A stretch of DNA of 64,000 bases from HK1 sp965204915 (GTDB lineage Bacteria > Pseudomonadota > Gammaproteobacteria > HK1): contig OZ242023.1 in NCBI GenBank assembly GCA_965204915.1, forward strand, positions 5,084,001 to 5,148,000, in the 5' to 3' direction. A program made the translations under genes and the position numbers. The first letter of the stretch is position 1, and every line of letters begins with the position of its first letter. Positions 43,448 to 52,033 of this stretch are shown piece by piece. The notes beneath the pieces were generated by a model. That model did not search any database. It was not told where the DNA came from and saw nothing but the letters and a program-made list of their open reading frames with translations.

Positions 43448-43909
43448 TCACCTCCGGCGCCGCCGGCTGGTCGAGCCGGGTCTCGGCGCAGGATGGAAGC
43501 CGTGCCTGTCGAGCCAGTCGATGTCGGGGCCGTCCCACCCGACCCTGTCGAAGTCGATGCGTCCCTTCGCATCGAACGGCACCCCTTCGGCTTCAAGGGC
43601 CTGCCGCTGGTGGGCGATGCCTCCGCCGCCGCTGCGTTCGCTCACCGTGCCGGCATGATTCAGGACCCGCTGCCAGGGAACGTTTCGATCCGACTCGGGG
43701 AGCGCCGCCAGGGCATAGCCGACCATGCGCGCGGTGGCACTGCCTTCGATCGCCGCGATCTGTCCGTAGGTTGCCACCCGGCCGCGGGGAATCGTCCGGA
43801 CGATCGCGTAGATTCGCGGATACCTGCCGGCCTCGCGCAGGAAATCGGGGCCATCTGCCGGCGGGTCGAGCCGGACGGGGCGCCCGGGCGAGCGTCGTGG
43901 AGCCGTCAT
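43448..43909 (-). CDS. Alkyltransferase-like protein (MGMT homologue lacking the acceptor Cys)
   Basis: A 153-residue protein with the MGMT DNA-binding domain: FLREAGRYPRIYAIVRTIPRGRVATYGQIA and ARMVGYALAAL (shown in part). The usual PCHR acceptor motif is replaced by VPWQRVLNHAG, with Trp at the Cys position, as in ATL proteins. ATLs bind O6-alkylguanine and hand it to nucleotide excision repair rather than removing it. The C-terminal 40 residues (DFDRVGWDGPDIDWLDRHGF) look like an appended tail. It overlaps the upstream gene by ATGA. Confidence 0.85.
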   Translation of the reverse strand: MTAPRRSPGRPVRLDPPADGPDFLREAGRYPRIYAIVRTIPRGRVATYGQIAAIEGSATARMVGYALAALPESDRNVPWQRVLNHAGTVSERSGGGGIAHQRQALEAEGVPFDAKGRIDFDRVGWDGPDIDWLDRHGFHPAPRPGSTSRRRRR

Positions 43910-44181
43910 TCCACCCCCAGCGAGCGGCGCAGGGCGTCGAGATCGAGAAAGAATCGACAGACCTCGCGCGAACCGTGCACCAGGACCGGCACCTTGGCGC
44001 CGTAACGGGCGGCAAGCTCCGGCGCGCGGTCGACGTCGATGCGCTCGACCTCGAATCCGAGCTCCGTCCGCCACTCGGCGAGAGTGGCCAGCATGTCTTC
44101 ACAAAGGTGGCAGCCGGCCCGTTCGTAGACGGTCAGCACCGGCGCCGGAGTCGTCGCCGCTCGCTCGTGCCGCGCGTTCAT
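43906..44181 (-). CDS. Glutaredoxin-like thiol-disulfide protein
   Basis: A 91-residue thioredoxin-fold protein with a CHLC redox motif (YERAGCHLCEDML, about residues 24-27) and a cis-Pro segment KVPVLVHG. It matches the DUF836/glutaredoxin-like family found next to repair and electron-transfer genes. Its stop overlaps the alkyltransferase-like gene start (ATGA), so the two are one transcript. The role is probably redox control or delivery, but no partner is known. Confidence 0.8.
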   Translation of the reverse strand: MNARHERAATTPAPVLTVYERAGCHLCEDMLATLAEWRTELGFEVERIDVDRAPELAARYGAKVPVLVHGSREVCRFFLDLDALRRSLGVE

Positions 44182-44319
44182 GTGGTGACCCGGGGAATTA
44201 TGGCTATACTCTCACCCTCGTGTCGGACTGATGCTCCGGTCGATGAAGCAGCGTTCCGGGCAGCGCCGAACCAGTCAACGAGACACTCAACCGATTGAGG
44301 CCGGTCAAGGAGATCCGCG

Positions 44320-44841
44320 ATGTTCAACAAGAGAAGCGAACCCGTCGAACCCAAACCCAAGGGACAGGTGGAAATCCGCCGCGACGTTCCGAACCTGAAA
44401 GTGGATCCCGACCCGCCGGCGCCGGCGGCAGCCGCGTCCGGGAAGAGTGAGCGCTCGGTCATCGGATCGTCGATACTTTTCCAAGGCGAAATGAGCGGTG
44501 ACGAGGATCTGGTGATCCAGGGCCGGATCGAAGGCAGTATCGCGCTGAAGAAGAATCTCGTGACCATCGGCGAGAACGGTCGTGTGAACGCCACCGTCGA
44601 CGCGAAATCCATCAAGGTCGAAGGGACCGTGCAAGGCGAGCTGCGCGGTACGGAGCAGATCGTGGTCACCCGTACCGGCAACGTCAACGGCAACCTCGTG
44701 GCGCCCCGGGTCACCCTCGAGGATGGATGCCGCTTCAGGGGATCGATCGACATGGAGGGGTCGGACGCGGGTGGCGCCGGCAAGGTCGCCGGCATCACGT
44801 CCGGCGCATCCGTGGCCGATGGGTCCGGGAAAGCGCGCTGA
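44320..44841 (+). CDS. Bactofilin
   Basis: A 173-residue polymer-forming cytoskeletal protein. The central right-handed beta-helix domain (about residues 45-140) shows repeated short strands: VIGSSILFQGEMSGDEDLVI, IEGSIALKKNLVTIGENG, NATVDAKSIKVEGTVQGE, ending in GNVNGNLVAPRVTLEDG. Disordered Pro-rich and Gly/Ala-rich tails flank it, as is usual. AAGGAGA precedes the ATG. Bactofilins scaffold cell-wall enzymes and affect shape and motility. It overlaps the next gene. Confidence 0.92.
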   Translation: MFNKRSEPVEPKPKGQVEIRRDVPNLKVDPDPPAPAAAASGKSERSVIGSSILFQGEMSGDEDLVIQGRIEGSIALKKNLVTIGENGRVNATVDAKSIKVEGTVQGELRGTEQIVVTRTGNVNGNLVAPRVTLEDGCRFRGSIDMEGSDAGGAGKVAGITSGASVADGSGKAR

Positions 44842-45487
44842 CCGAACCCGGTTGGCGGAAAACACCGTCTTCCGGCCTGCGTTGCGCCACACGGCCAGTC
44901 TCGTATCGCCGGGGATGGTGTTCAAGTCGCCAGCGCTGAGGTTGCTCGCGCAGCAGACCGCCAGCGTCCGGAACTCGGATATTCTCGATCTCGGGCCGCC
45001 GAGCCCGGAGAATATCGGCTACCTGTCGGAGTACCCCTGCGTGCTTCACATCGCGGATCTGTCGCGGACACTGGCCGACGATCCCGGCATGTCCGGACCG
45101 GAGGAGGAACGTGACGTCCGGAGCGCGATCGAGCGCGTTCTCGCATACGAGGACGACCTCCGTTTCGACGCGATCATCGCCTGGAACCTGTTCGACTATC
45201 TGGATGCACCGACGGTCCGTGCGATCGCCTGCCGGATAGGACACTACTGCCGCACCGGCACTCTGCTGTACCTGACGACCTCGAACGGCGATACGATTCC
45301 GGACGAGCCTGGAAGACTCACGATCGTCGACGAGCAGCATCTTCGCTTCGAGCGCACGGGGATGGGTACCCGCCGCGGCATGAAGCACACCCCCCGAGGG
45401 CTGGAGCGCATCATGCCCGGGTTCCGTCTCCAGCATTCGTTCCTGCTGGAAAGCGGCATGCAGGACTATCTCTTCAGCCACGACTGA
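44819..45487 (+). CDS. Methyltransferase-like protein coupled to bactofilin
   Basis: A 222-residue protein that starts in another frame within the last 23 bases of the bactofilin gene (ATG 44819; ATG 44915 is an alternative). The segments DILDLGPPSPENIGYLSEYP, DAIIAWNLFDYLDAPTVRAI, GTLLYLTTSNGDTIPD and the C-terminal FLLESGMQDYLF look like a class I SAM-dependent methyltransferase with a degenerate glycine loop (LGPPSP in place of GxGxG). SAM binding is therefore doubtful. The tight overlap implies a function with bactofilin. Confidence 0.6.
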   Translation: MGPGKRADRTRLAENTVFRPALRHTASLVSPGMVFKSPALRLLAQQTASVRNSDILDLGPPSPENIGYLSEYPCVLHIADLSRTLADDPGMSGPEEERDVRSAIERVLAYEDDLRFDAIIAWNLFDYLDAPTVRAIACRIGHYCRTGTLLYLTTSNGDTIPDEPGRLTIVDEQHLRFERTGMGTRRGMKHTPRGLERIMPGFRLQHSFLLESGMQDYLFSHD

Positions 45488-45558
45488 GCACCCGCCGGTA
45501 CGGCGACCCGCCGATACGGCGGGCGGCCGGCGCGACGGATCCACGTCCATGGCCAGCG

Positions 45559-46875
45559 TCATGAGCCTCCCGGACGCTGGTTCCGGTCGTCGTTGCGTGC
45601 CGCGCCGGTCATCCGCGCCGGGTCGCGATCGACCTGATCCCGCATCGACGTGTAGAGCTGGCCCGACGTGAACTGTCCCCCCGGCGATTCGACGATCCGG
45701 CGCTGCTGCGCCTTCGGTTTCGGGGCGCGGCGGAACATGCGGTAGAGGGCGAACACCCCCAGCAACCCGTGCACCCAGGCGTTGACCATGAACAGGGTGG
45801 TCGGCCCGAACATCTCCATCAGGTTCGACGTGAATACGGGCCCGGCCGATGCGCCGACGCCGTACGCGACCAGCAGCCCGCCCGCGGTCTGCGCGAGCTT
45901 GTCCGGCGGTGCGAAATCGTTCGTGTGCGCGGCGCACAGCGAGTACACGGTGGAGGACAGGCCACCGTAGGCGACCACGAGCACGATCATGCCGGTGAAG
46001 GTTCCGCCGGCGGTCCCGGTAACGAGCCAGACACCGAAGGACGCGGCGGCCGTGCCGAGGGCCACCCCCGCGAGCACGGTACGGCGGTCGATCCGATCCG
46101 AGAGCCGGCCCATCGGCCACTGCAGCAGCAGGCCCCCGAAGATGCCCGCGGCCATGAACGTCGAGGTCTGGGTGAGGGTGAAGCCCGTACCGTGGGCGAA
46201 CACCGGCGCAAGTCCCTGGAAGTTCGTGTTGACGACACCGGCCGCGGTGGCGCCGATCAGTCCGAGCGGCGAGACCTTCCACAGATCGAGCATGCTGGTG
46301 CGTTCCGGCGGTGAGGGCTTCGGCGCGCTGGCCCGGGTGAGCAGCACCGGTACGAGGGCGAGCGAGTAGATGATGGATGCGACGCAGAAGAGCTCGAAGT
46401 CGGCGGGGTCGCCGAGCGGCAGGATGAACTGCCCGCAGCCCGCCGCCAGGTAGTTGGTGATCATGTAGAACGCCATCACCTGCCCGCGGGTCTGGTTGGT
46501 GCAGCGCTCGTTGAGCCAGCTCTCGGTGGCCACGATCATCCCGGCCATGCAGAAGCCGCCGATGAACCGCATCGCCGCCCAGGCGAAGTGGTCGATCACC
46601 AGGACGATCCCGAGGGCGGAGACCGACATGATCGAGGCGAACGCCGCGAAGGCGCGGATGTGGCCGACCGCGGCCACCACCCGCACCGCCTGGATGCCGC
46701 CCGCGAGCAGCCCCAGGAAGTAGGCGGCCACGATCAGCCCGGCCACCGCGGTCGAGAAGCTCTCGATCTGGGTGCGCAGCCCGATCAGCGTCCCGAACAT
46801 CCCGTTCGCGAGCAGCAGCAATCCGAACGACGAGAGCAGCGCCGCGACGGAGGAGAGGGTCTGGCGGACGAGCAC
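45559..46875 (-). CDS. Major facilitator superfamily transporter
   Basis: A 438-residue membrane protein with twelve hydrophobic segments. The loop motif between helices 2 and 3 is GGIQAVRVVAAVGHIRAF, and the mid-protein GRLSDRIDRRTVLAGVALG is the second-half MFS signature. The layout (ESWLNERCTNQTRGQVMAFY) is typical of the YcaD-like group of MFS proteins; substrate unknown. It starts with GTG at 46875. The C-terminal 60 residues are hydrophilic and cytoplasmic. Confidence 0.85.
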   Translation of the reverse strand: MLVRQTLSSVAALLSSFGLLLLANGMFGTLIGLRTQIESFSTAVAGLIVAAYFLGLLAGGIQAVRVVAAVGHIRAFAAFASIMSVSALGIVLVIDHFAWAAMRFIGGFCMAGMIVATESWLNERCTNQTRGQVMAFYMITNYLAAGCGQFILPLGDPADFELFCVASIIYSLALVPVLLTRASAPKPSPPERTSMLDLWKVSPLGLIGATAAGVVNTNFQGLAPVFAHGTGFTLTQTSTFMAAGIFGGLLLQWPMGRLSDRIDRRTVLAGVALGTAAASFGVWLVTGTAGGTFTGMIVLVVAYGGLSSTVYSLCAAHTNDFAPPDKLAQTAGGLLVAYGVGASAGPVFTSNLMEMFGPTTLFMVNAWVHGLLGVFALYRMFRRAPKPKAQQRRIVESPGGQFTSGQLYTSMRDQVDRDPARMTGAARNDDRNQRPGGS

Positions 46876-47177
46876 CGGGCGGGGTTGGATGCGGGACGCG
46901 CGAACGTCGTGTCAATGGTAGTGCATCGATACCGCCGGAGGGAGACGTCGCACCCTCTTTTTTTCCACGCGAGCCCCGGTATTCGGCGATCGGAGAGGAA
47001 TTTCCGCCCGGATGGGCCCGCTCTTGCGCACGTGAGCTCCGCGGGGACGGCCTTGCGGTCTTCCTGCTGCGCCGATACGTCCGGCATGGTGCGCCGGCGG
47101 ACACGATCCCGGCGGGAACGGCCCTGCGAACGGCCCTGTGAACGGCCCTGCGAACGGCCATGCCGCCGCGACGGTCG
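46876..47177. other. Intergenic stretch with a 12-bp tandem repeat
   Basis: No gene is supported. It contains a T7 run near 46966 and the 12-bp tandem repeat at 47116-47163, and must hold the promoter of the MFS gene. Confidence 0.5.
47116..47163. repeat. 12-bp tandem repeat, four units
   Basis: Four head-to-tail copies of GAACGGCCCTGC with one change in two of them, just past the stop codon of the gene at 47178-47858. The unit is again a multiple of three. GAACGGC recurs once more beyond it (about 47187). Confidence 0.85.
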
Positions 47178-47858
47178 TCACGGCTGCGAACGGCTGGTCC
47201 TCGCAGGGTTCGCGCCAGCGGGAGAGGATAACGGAGACCCGCCGGCAATGCTCATGGGCGGCGCCCGTGGCGTGCCGGCGCCCGTGGCGTTCTCGACCGG
47301 GTGTGGATCGAAGCACAGGCGCTCGGGGACGTCGACGGAATCGATGCGCCTCACGGGAACATGGGCGCCTGCGTGCGAGAGCCGAAGCCCCGGCTCCGCC
47401 CCCGGCCGGCTCGCGACGAATGCGGCCACGAGATCGTCTTCCGCCGGTTGGCCGTGCTCGCCGGCGAGTCGATCGGACAGCGCCAGCAGATCGCGATCGT
47501 CCACGATGCCGGGGCCGGGCTCGCCGAGCAGGATCATCGTACCCGTTTCGTCGATCCACGCGCCCTTGACGGCGCCGCAGTTGCGGCCGGTGTGCGTGAC
47601 CAGCGCCCCTCGCCCGTCGAGCGAGTAGATCCAGGGGGTGTACGCGAGGTCGACGAACACCCGCTGCGGACCGTTCTGGAAGAACCATCGGCCTTGGCGG
47701 TCCGAGGCGTAGTTGCGGGCGATGAACGCCACCGCGGCGCGGTTCGGGATCGTCCCACCCTTGATCCTCCACGCGCCGCGCCGATCGAGTGACAGCCATC
47801 CCCATACGGCCGGCACGTTCGGCCATCTGGCCATGGCCCGGATGACGGCATCGTCCAC
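47178..47858 (-). CDS. Conserved hypothetical protein, unknown function
   Basis: A 226-residue protein beginning with GTG (VDDAVIRAMARWPNVPAVWG). The first 140 residues contain WGWLSLDRRGAWRIKG, FIARNYASDRQGRWFFQNG and PWIYSLDGRG, which match a conserved proteobacterial family of unknown function; I believe the Pfam name is DUF2944 but give that from memory. The C-terminal 60 residues are Pro/Ala/Arg-rich and probably not conserved. No catalytic motif is evident. It is divergent from the DUF924 gene. Confidence 0.75.
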   Translation of the reverse strand: MDDAVIRAMARWPNVPAVWGWLSLDRRGAWRIKGGTIPNRAAVAFIARNYASDRQGRWFFQNGPQRVFVDLAYTPWIYSLDGRGALVTHTGRNCGAVKGAWIDETGTMILLGEPGPGIVDDRDLLALSDRLAGEHGQPAEDDLVAAFVASRPGAEPGLRLSHAGAHVPVRRIDSVDVPERLCFDPHPVENATGAGTPRAPPMSIAGGSPLSSPAGANPARTSRSQP

Positions 47859-47934
47859 GTCAGCGGCTTCCGGACGGTCGCGACGGGCGGCGTTCGCGGT
47901 GGTAAGGTGCGGCCACGGCGAGGAGCATCGAGCG

Positions 47935-48546
47935 ATGAGCGTACCGACGCCCGACCATGTGCTGTCGTTCTGGTTCGAGGATGCGACGCTGAGCCCCGAG
48001 GCGTTGCAGCGGCGCAGCGCGGTCTGGTTCAGCGCCGACCCCGCGTTCGACGACGAATGCGCTGCCCGGTTCGCCACCCTGGTCGAGGCCGCGGCGAGCG
48101 GCGGACTCGACGACTGGGCCGGGATCCCGCACGGGCGGCTGGCTCTCGTAGTCCTCCTCGACCAGATGTCGCGCAACATCCATCGCGGATCGCCGGGCGC
48201 GTTCATGCACGACGCGCAGGCGGCCGCCCACTGCCTCGCCGGCATCGAGTCCGGCCAGGATCGCTCCCTCCATGCGGTCGAGCGGGTCTTCCTGTACATG
48301 CCCTTGCAGCATGCGGAGGATCTCGCTCTCCAGCGCCGTTCCGTCGAGCAGTTCGAATCGCTGGCGGCGGAGGCGGACGATGCCTGGCGCGACCGCTTCA
48401 CGGAGAATGCGCACTACGCGCGCATGCATCGCGACATCATCGAACGGTTCGGCCGTTTCCCGCATCGGAACCGTGTCCTCGGCCGGACCTCCACCGACGA
48501 AGAGCTGCGTTACCTGGCCGATGGTGCCCCGACCTTCGGCCAGTGA
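47935..48546 (+). CDS. DUF924-family protein
   Basis: A 203-residue cytoplasmic, all-helical protein. VLSFWFEDATLSPEALQRRS, LALVVLLDQMSRNIHRGSP, ERVFLYMPLQHAEDLALQRR and ERFGRFPHRNRVLGRTSTDEE (shown in part) match DUF924 well. The fold is TPR-like and no biochemical activity is established. The ATG at 47935 gives the usual family start. The cupin gene follows 89 bases later on the same strand. Confidence 0.88.
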   Translation: MSVPTPDHVLSFWFEDATLSPEALQRRSAVWFSADPAFDDECAARFATLVEAAASGGLDDWAGIPHGRLALVVLLDQMSRNIHRGSPGAFMHDAQAAAHCLAGIESGQDRSLHAVERVFLYMPLQHAEDLALQRRSVEQFESLAAEADDAWRDRFTENAHYARMHRDIIERFGRFPHRNRVLGRTSTDEELRYLADGAPTFGQ

Positions 48547-48635
48547 CGGAGCAGCGCCGGCGGTTCCGGGTGCCGAAAGGCATCGACGCCGGGAAACGCC
48601 GAGCCCCACACTCGGATGCGATGGGAGAGACCGGC

Positions 48636-49043
48636 ATGGCGAAGCAATGGGATTTCGTTCACGCGAAGGCGGAAGACGCCGCCTGGACCCCGGGATTGCG
48701 GGAGATCTTCGACTACCGCGACCTCGGTATCAAGGACGGCACCAAGGGCGACTACGTCGCGCACGTCATCAAGGCCAACGGAAAGACGATGCAGGATGAC
48801 GTCCGGCATTGGCACGTTCACGACTGTGATTTCCAGCTCGTGCTGGTGCTGAACGGCTGGGCCGAATTCGAGTACGAAGGGCAGGGCGTGCACCGGATCG
48901 AGAAGGGCGACTGCATCCTTCAGCCGCCGCGGATCCGGCATCGCGAGATTGCGTGCTCGCCGGACTTCGAAGTGCTGGAGGTCGTCTCACCGGCCGATTT
49001 CGGAACCCGGATCGTCGAGGGCCCGAACAAGGCTGCGGCCTGA
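48636..49043 (+). CDS. Cupin-domain protein
   Basis: A 135-residue single-domain cupin. Metal ligands are suggested by HWHVHDCDFQLVLVLNGWAE (His-x-His and a later acidic residue) and by IRHREIA in the second motif. A GGGAGA ribosome site sits about eight bases before the ATG at 48636. Small cupins of this type are often oxygenases or binding proteins; nothing nearby fixes a substrate. It lies upstream of dtd. Confidence 0.78.
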   Translation: MAKQWDFVHAKAEDAAWTPGLREIFDYRDLGIKDGTKGDYVAHVIKANGKTMQDDVRHWHVHDCDFQLVLVLNGWAEFEYEGQGVHRIEKGDCILQPPRIRHREIACSPDFEVLEVVSPADFGTRIVEGPNKAAA

Positions 49044-49192
49044 GCGGCACACGGGAATGCGGTGGGTAGGGTGTTGCGCCCACCTCGTTCGGCCGGGAGC
49101 CGCCACCGCCCGAGCGACGGACGGACGGCCCGCGCCGGTGGTGCCGGAGGAGGGCGTCCGGCGCGCGTGTGCAACGGGGATGGTCGGGGCCG

Positions 49193-49642
49193 ATGATCGG
49201 ACTTCTCCAGCGCGTCTCGAACGCGAAGGTCGAGATCGGTGCCGACACCGTCGGCGCCATCGGCCGTGGCCTGATGGTGCTCATCGGCGTGGAGCGCGGA
49301 GACACCGAGCGCGAGGGCGACCGCCTGATCGAACGTCTCGTCGGCTACCGCGTGTTTCCCGATGCCGACCGGAAGATGAACTTGAGCCTCGCCGACGTCG
49401 GCGGCGGACTCCTGCTCGTCCCCCAGTTCACACTGCCCGCCGATACGCGCAAGGGTGCGCGGCCGAGCCTCTCCAACGCCGCGCCGCCGGAGCTCGGCAA
49501 GCGCCTGTTCGATCACGTCGTGGACCGCGCGCGCACGATGCATCCGCTGGTGGAAACCGGGCGGTTCGGCGCACGCATGCAGATCACCCTCACCAACGAC
49601 GGACCGGTGACGTTCACGTTGCGGGTTCCGCCTCCGGCGTGA
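49193..49642 (+). CDS. dtd: D-aminoacyl-tRNA deacylase
   Basis: A 149-residue enzyme that removes D-amino acids from mischarged tRNA. It begins MIGLLQRVSNAKVEIG and has the family motifs LLLVPQFTLPADTRKGARPSL (shown in part, active-site Ser/Gln/Phe/Thr region) and NDGPVTFTL with the cross-subunit Gly-Pro. Length and motif order agree with the family. The ATG at 49193 is preferred over 49169. Confidence 0.93.
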   Translation: MIGLLQRVSNAKVEIGADTVGAIGRGLMVLIGVERGDTEREGDRLIERLVGYRVFPDADRKMNLSLADVGGGLLLVPQFTLPADTRKGARPSLSNAAPPELGKRLFDHVVDRARTMHPLVETGRFGARMQITLTNDGPVTFTLRVPPPA

Positions 49643-49769
49643 CCCCTCCGGCATGGCGCGGATCTTCGGATCGCCGAACCGCGTCCACCCTCTCCGTCTG
49701 GAACGCTCCCGGTCCCGGTGCGTCCGACGGAGCTGCATCACGCTGCCGAATAGGTGTACATTCGACTTC

Positions 49770-49894
49770 GCAATCACGCGCAGGTACCCGCGATGCCGGG
49801 TCGCCTGCCGAATACAATAGCTTGATCCGGCAAGGGTTTGGCCGCCCGAGCCCGAGCGAATAGGCGGGATCTCCACATACCTGTGCGTGATTGC
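49770..49894. repeat. Inverted-repeat element of about 125 bp
   Basis: The arms 49770-49786 (GCAATCACGCGCAGGTA) and 49878-49894 are inverted repeats with 16 of 17 positions matching. The interior is G/C-rich and shows no gene. It may be a MITE or an RNA structure. It occupies the 49643-50082 gap after dtd, together with the GC hairpin at 49898-49921. Confidence 0.6.
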
Positions 49895-49897
49895 AAC

Positions 49898-49921
49898 GGC
49901 CCGGCGCCCTTTTGCCGGGCC
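49898..49921. terminator. Strong GC hairpin with T-rich loop
   Basis: GGCCCGGC and GCCGGGCC are a perfect 8-bp stem around a loop containing TTTT, directly next to the 125-bp inverted-repeat element and upstream of the SirB1 gene. It could end transcription from dtd. Confidence 0.4.
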
Positions 49922-50082
49922 GGGTGACGCACGGGAGGCGGCGTCCGACCGGACGATTCGCCATCGGGCTTGGCGCCCTTTCCCGGCACATTCCGGACCG
50001 GGACACCGATCGGCAGTCCAGGGGGCTGGAAGTCGATTACGATGTTCCAGTGGTTCTGCGGTGCGATAGGCTCAAGGGCGAC

Positions 50083-50922
50083 ATGTCGAAGCCTCTGCCT
50101 TCGGATTTCGAGACCCTCGTATCCAAGCCGGACGAGGCGCTCGACGTCGCGAGGATCGCACTCGCCCTCGCGGTGGATGCGTATCCCGGTCTCGACACGG
50201 GCGTGTACCTCGCATGGCTCGACACGACGGCGGAGGCGATCGCCGATGCCGCGGATCTCGGGATGCCCCTGCCGGAGCGCCTCGCGATGCTCGACCGGCA
50301 GCTCTTCGAGGTCGAGGGCTTCAGGGGGAACCGGGACGACTACTTCGACCCTCGCAACAGCTACCTGAACGAGGTGATCGAGCGCCGGACCGGCATACCG
50401 ATCACGCTCTCGATCGTCTATCTGGAGGTCGGCTGGCGGCTCGGGCTGCCGCTGGTGCCCGTCTCGTTCCCGGCGCATTTCCTCGTCGCATCGACCGGAT
50501 CCGGGCGGGTCTTCATCGACCCGTTCAACCGGGGCGCCCGGGTCCCTGCCGTCGAGCTGGTGGCGCGGCTGGCGCCGATCACCGGCTCCGTGGAGCAAGC
50601 GCGGCGGTCCCTGTCGAGGGCGATCGCGCCGGCTTCGCGCCGGGAGGTCGCGATGCGGATCCTTCGCAACCTGAAGGGGATATACGACCGGCGGAGCGAT
50701 CTCGACCGGCAGCTCTCCGTCTCCAACCGCATGGTCGCGCTCGACCCGAAGGACGCCCCCGCGCGGCGCGAACGCGGCCACGTGCTCGCGCGGCTCGAGT
50801 GCTACCAGGCCGCCTATCGGGACTATCTCCACTATCTCCGTCTCGCCCCGTCCGCCAGGGACGCGGCAGAGGTCCGGGAGCGCATCGATCGGCTGCGCCC
50901 GATCGCGACCCGCCTCAACTGA
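50083..50922 (+). CDS. SirB1-family transglutaminase-like/TPR protein
   Basis: A 279-residue protein with an N-terminal transglutaminase-like SirB1 domain (FRGNRDDYFDPRNSYLNEVI, ERRTGIPITLSIVYLEVG, PVSFPAHFLV, with the family's His at PAHF) and a C-terminal TPR part (LSVSNRMVALDPKDAPARRE). It is a common proteobacterial protein of unclear role. The ATG at 50083 follows AAGGGCG. No frp or other sir genes are nearby. Confidence 0.87.
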   Translation: MSKPLPSDFETLVSKPDEALDVARIALALAVDAYPGLDTGVYLAWLDTTAEAIADAADLGMPLPERLAMLDRQLFEVEGFRGNRDDYFDPRNSYLNEVIERRTGIPITLSIVYLEVGWRLGLPLVPVSFPAHFLVASTGSGRVFIDPFNRGARVPAVELVARLAPITGSVEQARRSLSRAIAPASRREVAMRILRNLKGIYDRRSDLDRQLSVSNRMVALDPKDAPARRERGHVLARLECYQAAYRDYLHYLRLAPSARDAAEVRERIDRLRPIATRLN

Positions 50923-50958
50923 GGCACGCCGCTTCCCGGAGGCGCCTCTCGGCCGTCG

Positions 50959-50977
50959 TTCCCGCGAAAGCGGGGAT
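50959..50977. repeat. dRS3-like hairpin
   Basis: TTCCCGCGAAAGCGGGGAT is an imperfect palindrome of the same ATTCCC-N8-GGGAAT family as the two in the element at 955-1107. It lies between the SirB1 gene and the convergent EamA gene, where it may help end transcription. Confidence 0.6.
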
Positions 50978-51089
50978 CCGGAGACGCCCGCGTCCACAAG
51001 GACGCGCCGCCGCAAGGACGCGCCGCTTCCCAGGATCGGAACCGACCCTTCTTGCGCGATGGCAGCCCTGCAAGCCGGCCGGAGCGCGA

Positions 51090-51986
51090 TCACCCGGTGG
51101 TCCCGGACCGCTGCCGGGTGACGAGGTAGAGCCCCACCGCGACCAGCGCCATCCCGGCGAGCAGGGACGGGCCGATCCGATCGCCCAGCAGCCACGCGGC
51201 GAACAACACGCCGGCGATCGGGGAGACGAAGTTGAAGCTCATCATCACGCTCGGCGTGTAGCGCTTCATCAGGTGGTAGGACACGGTGAACCCGACACCC
51301 GCGATCACGACGCCCTGGAAGAGCAGTCCCGCGATGGGCGCGGGGCCGACGCGGTCCCAGGCGATCTCCTCGAACAGCAGCGCACCGGTCCCGAACAACG
51401 GCAACGAGAGCACCATCTGCCACATCACGACCCTGGTCGGATCGATGCGGCGTACGAACCGCGCACTGAGCGCGAGACGGAGCCCGAGCATCACGGCGCT
51501 GGACAGCACGATCCAGTTGCCGGCCGCACCGGGGTCGAGGGCCGCGACGTCCGCGTCCCCGAGGAGGACGAGCGAGGTCCCCGCCATCGCCACGAGCAGA
51601 CCCAGCGCCCTGGCCGCCGTCATCCGATCTCCGGCGATGAGGAAATGCACGAACATCGCCGCGAACAACGGATTGGTGGCGATGAGCACCGACCCCATCG
51701 CACCCGAGGTCCGGTCGAACCCGACGTTCATCGACGCGATCTGCACCGCGAACAGCAGCGCGGCGATCCACAGCGCACCCCACTCCCCCTTCTCCGGCAT
51801 GAGCCTCACGCCACGCCATCGCGCCCACAACGCGATGCAGGCGATCCCGATGGCGAAGCGGAGGAACGCGGTGGTGAGCGGCGGGAAGGCGACCAGGGAG
51901 AACTTCACCGCGACCGGATTGCCGCCCCACAGCGAATGGATGACGATCGAGACGAGCACCGCCCCGAGAGGAACCGAGAGCGCCAT
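51090..51986 (-). CDS. EamA/DMT-family transporter
   Basis: A 298-residue membrane protein with ten hydrophobic segments in two homologous halves, as in EamA (DMT) exporters. The first half begins IHSLWGGNPVAVKFSLVAFP with FLRFAIG after helix 2; the second half ends TPSVMMSFNFVSPIAGVLFAAWLLGD (shown in part), a well-conserved EamA helix. Export of amino acids or metabolites is usual, but the substrate is unknown. It lies 47 bases downstream of the quinone oxidoreductase gene on the same strand. Confidence 0.85.
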   Translation of the reverse strand: MALSVPLGAVLVSIVIHSLWGGNPVAVKFSLVAFPPLTTAFLRFAIGIACIALWARWRGVRLMPEKGEWGALWIAALLFAVQIASMNVGFDRTSGAMGSVLIATNPLFAAMFVHFLIAGDRMTAARALGLLVAMAGTSLVLLGDADVAALDPGAAGNWIVLSSAVMLGLRLALSARFVRRIDPTRVVMWQMVLSLPLFGTGALLFEEIAWDRVGPAPIAGLLFQGVVIAGVGFTVSYHLMKRYTPSVMMSFNFVSPIAGVLFAAWLLGDRIGPSLLAGMALVAVGLYLVTRQRSGTTG

Positions 51987-52033
51987 GCGGGAAGCTCCGC
52001 CGAGACCGGAATGCAGCGGCTCGGCGCGTCGGT

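Noticed and set aside
45507..45523. Terminator CCCGCC-GATAC-GGCGGG between convergent genes
   Set aside because: Stem is only 6 bp, there is no U tract, and such GC palindromes are common at this base composition; kept out of the feature list.
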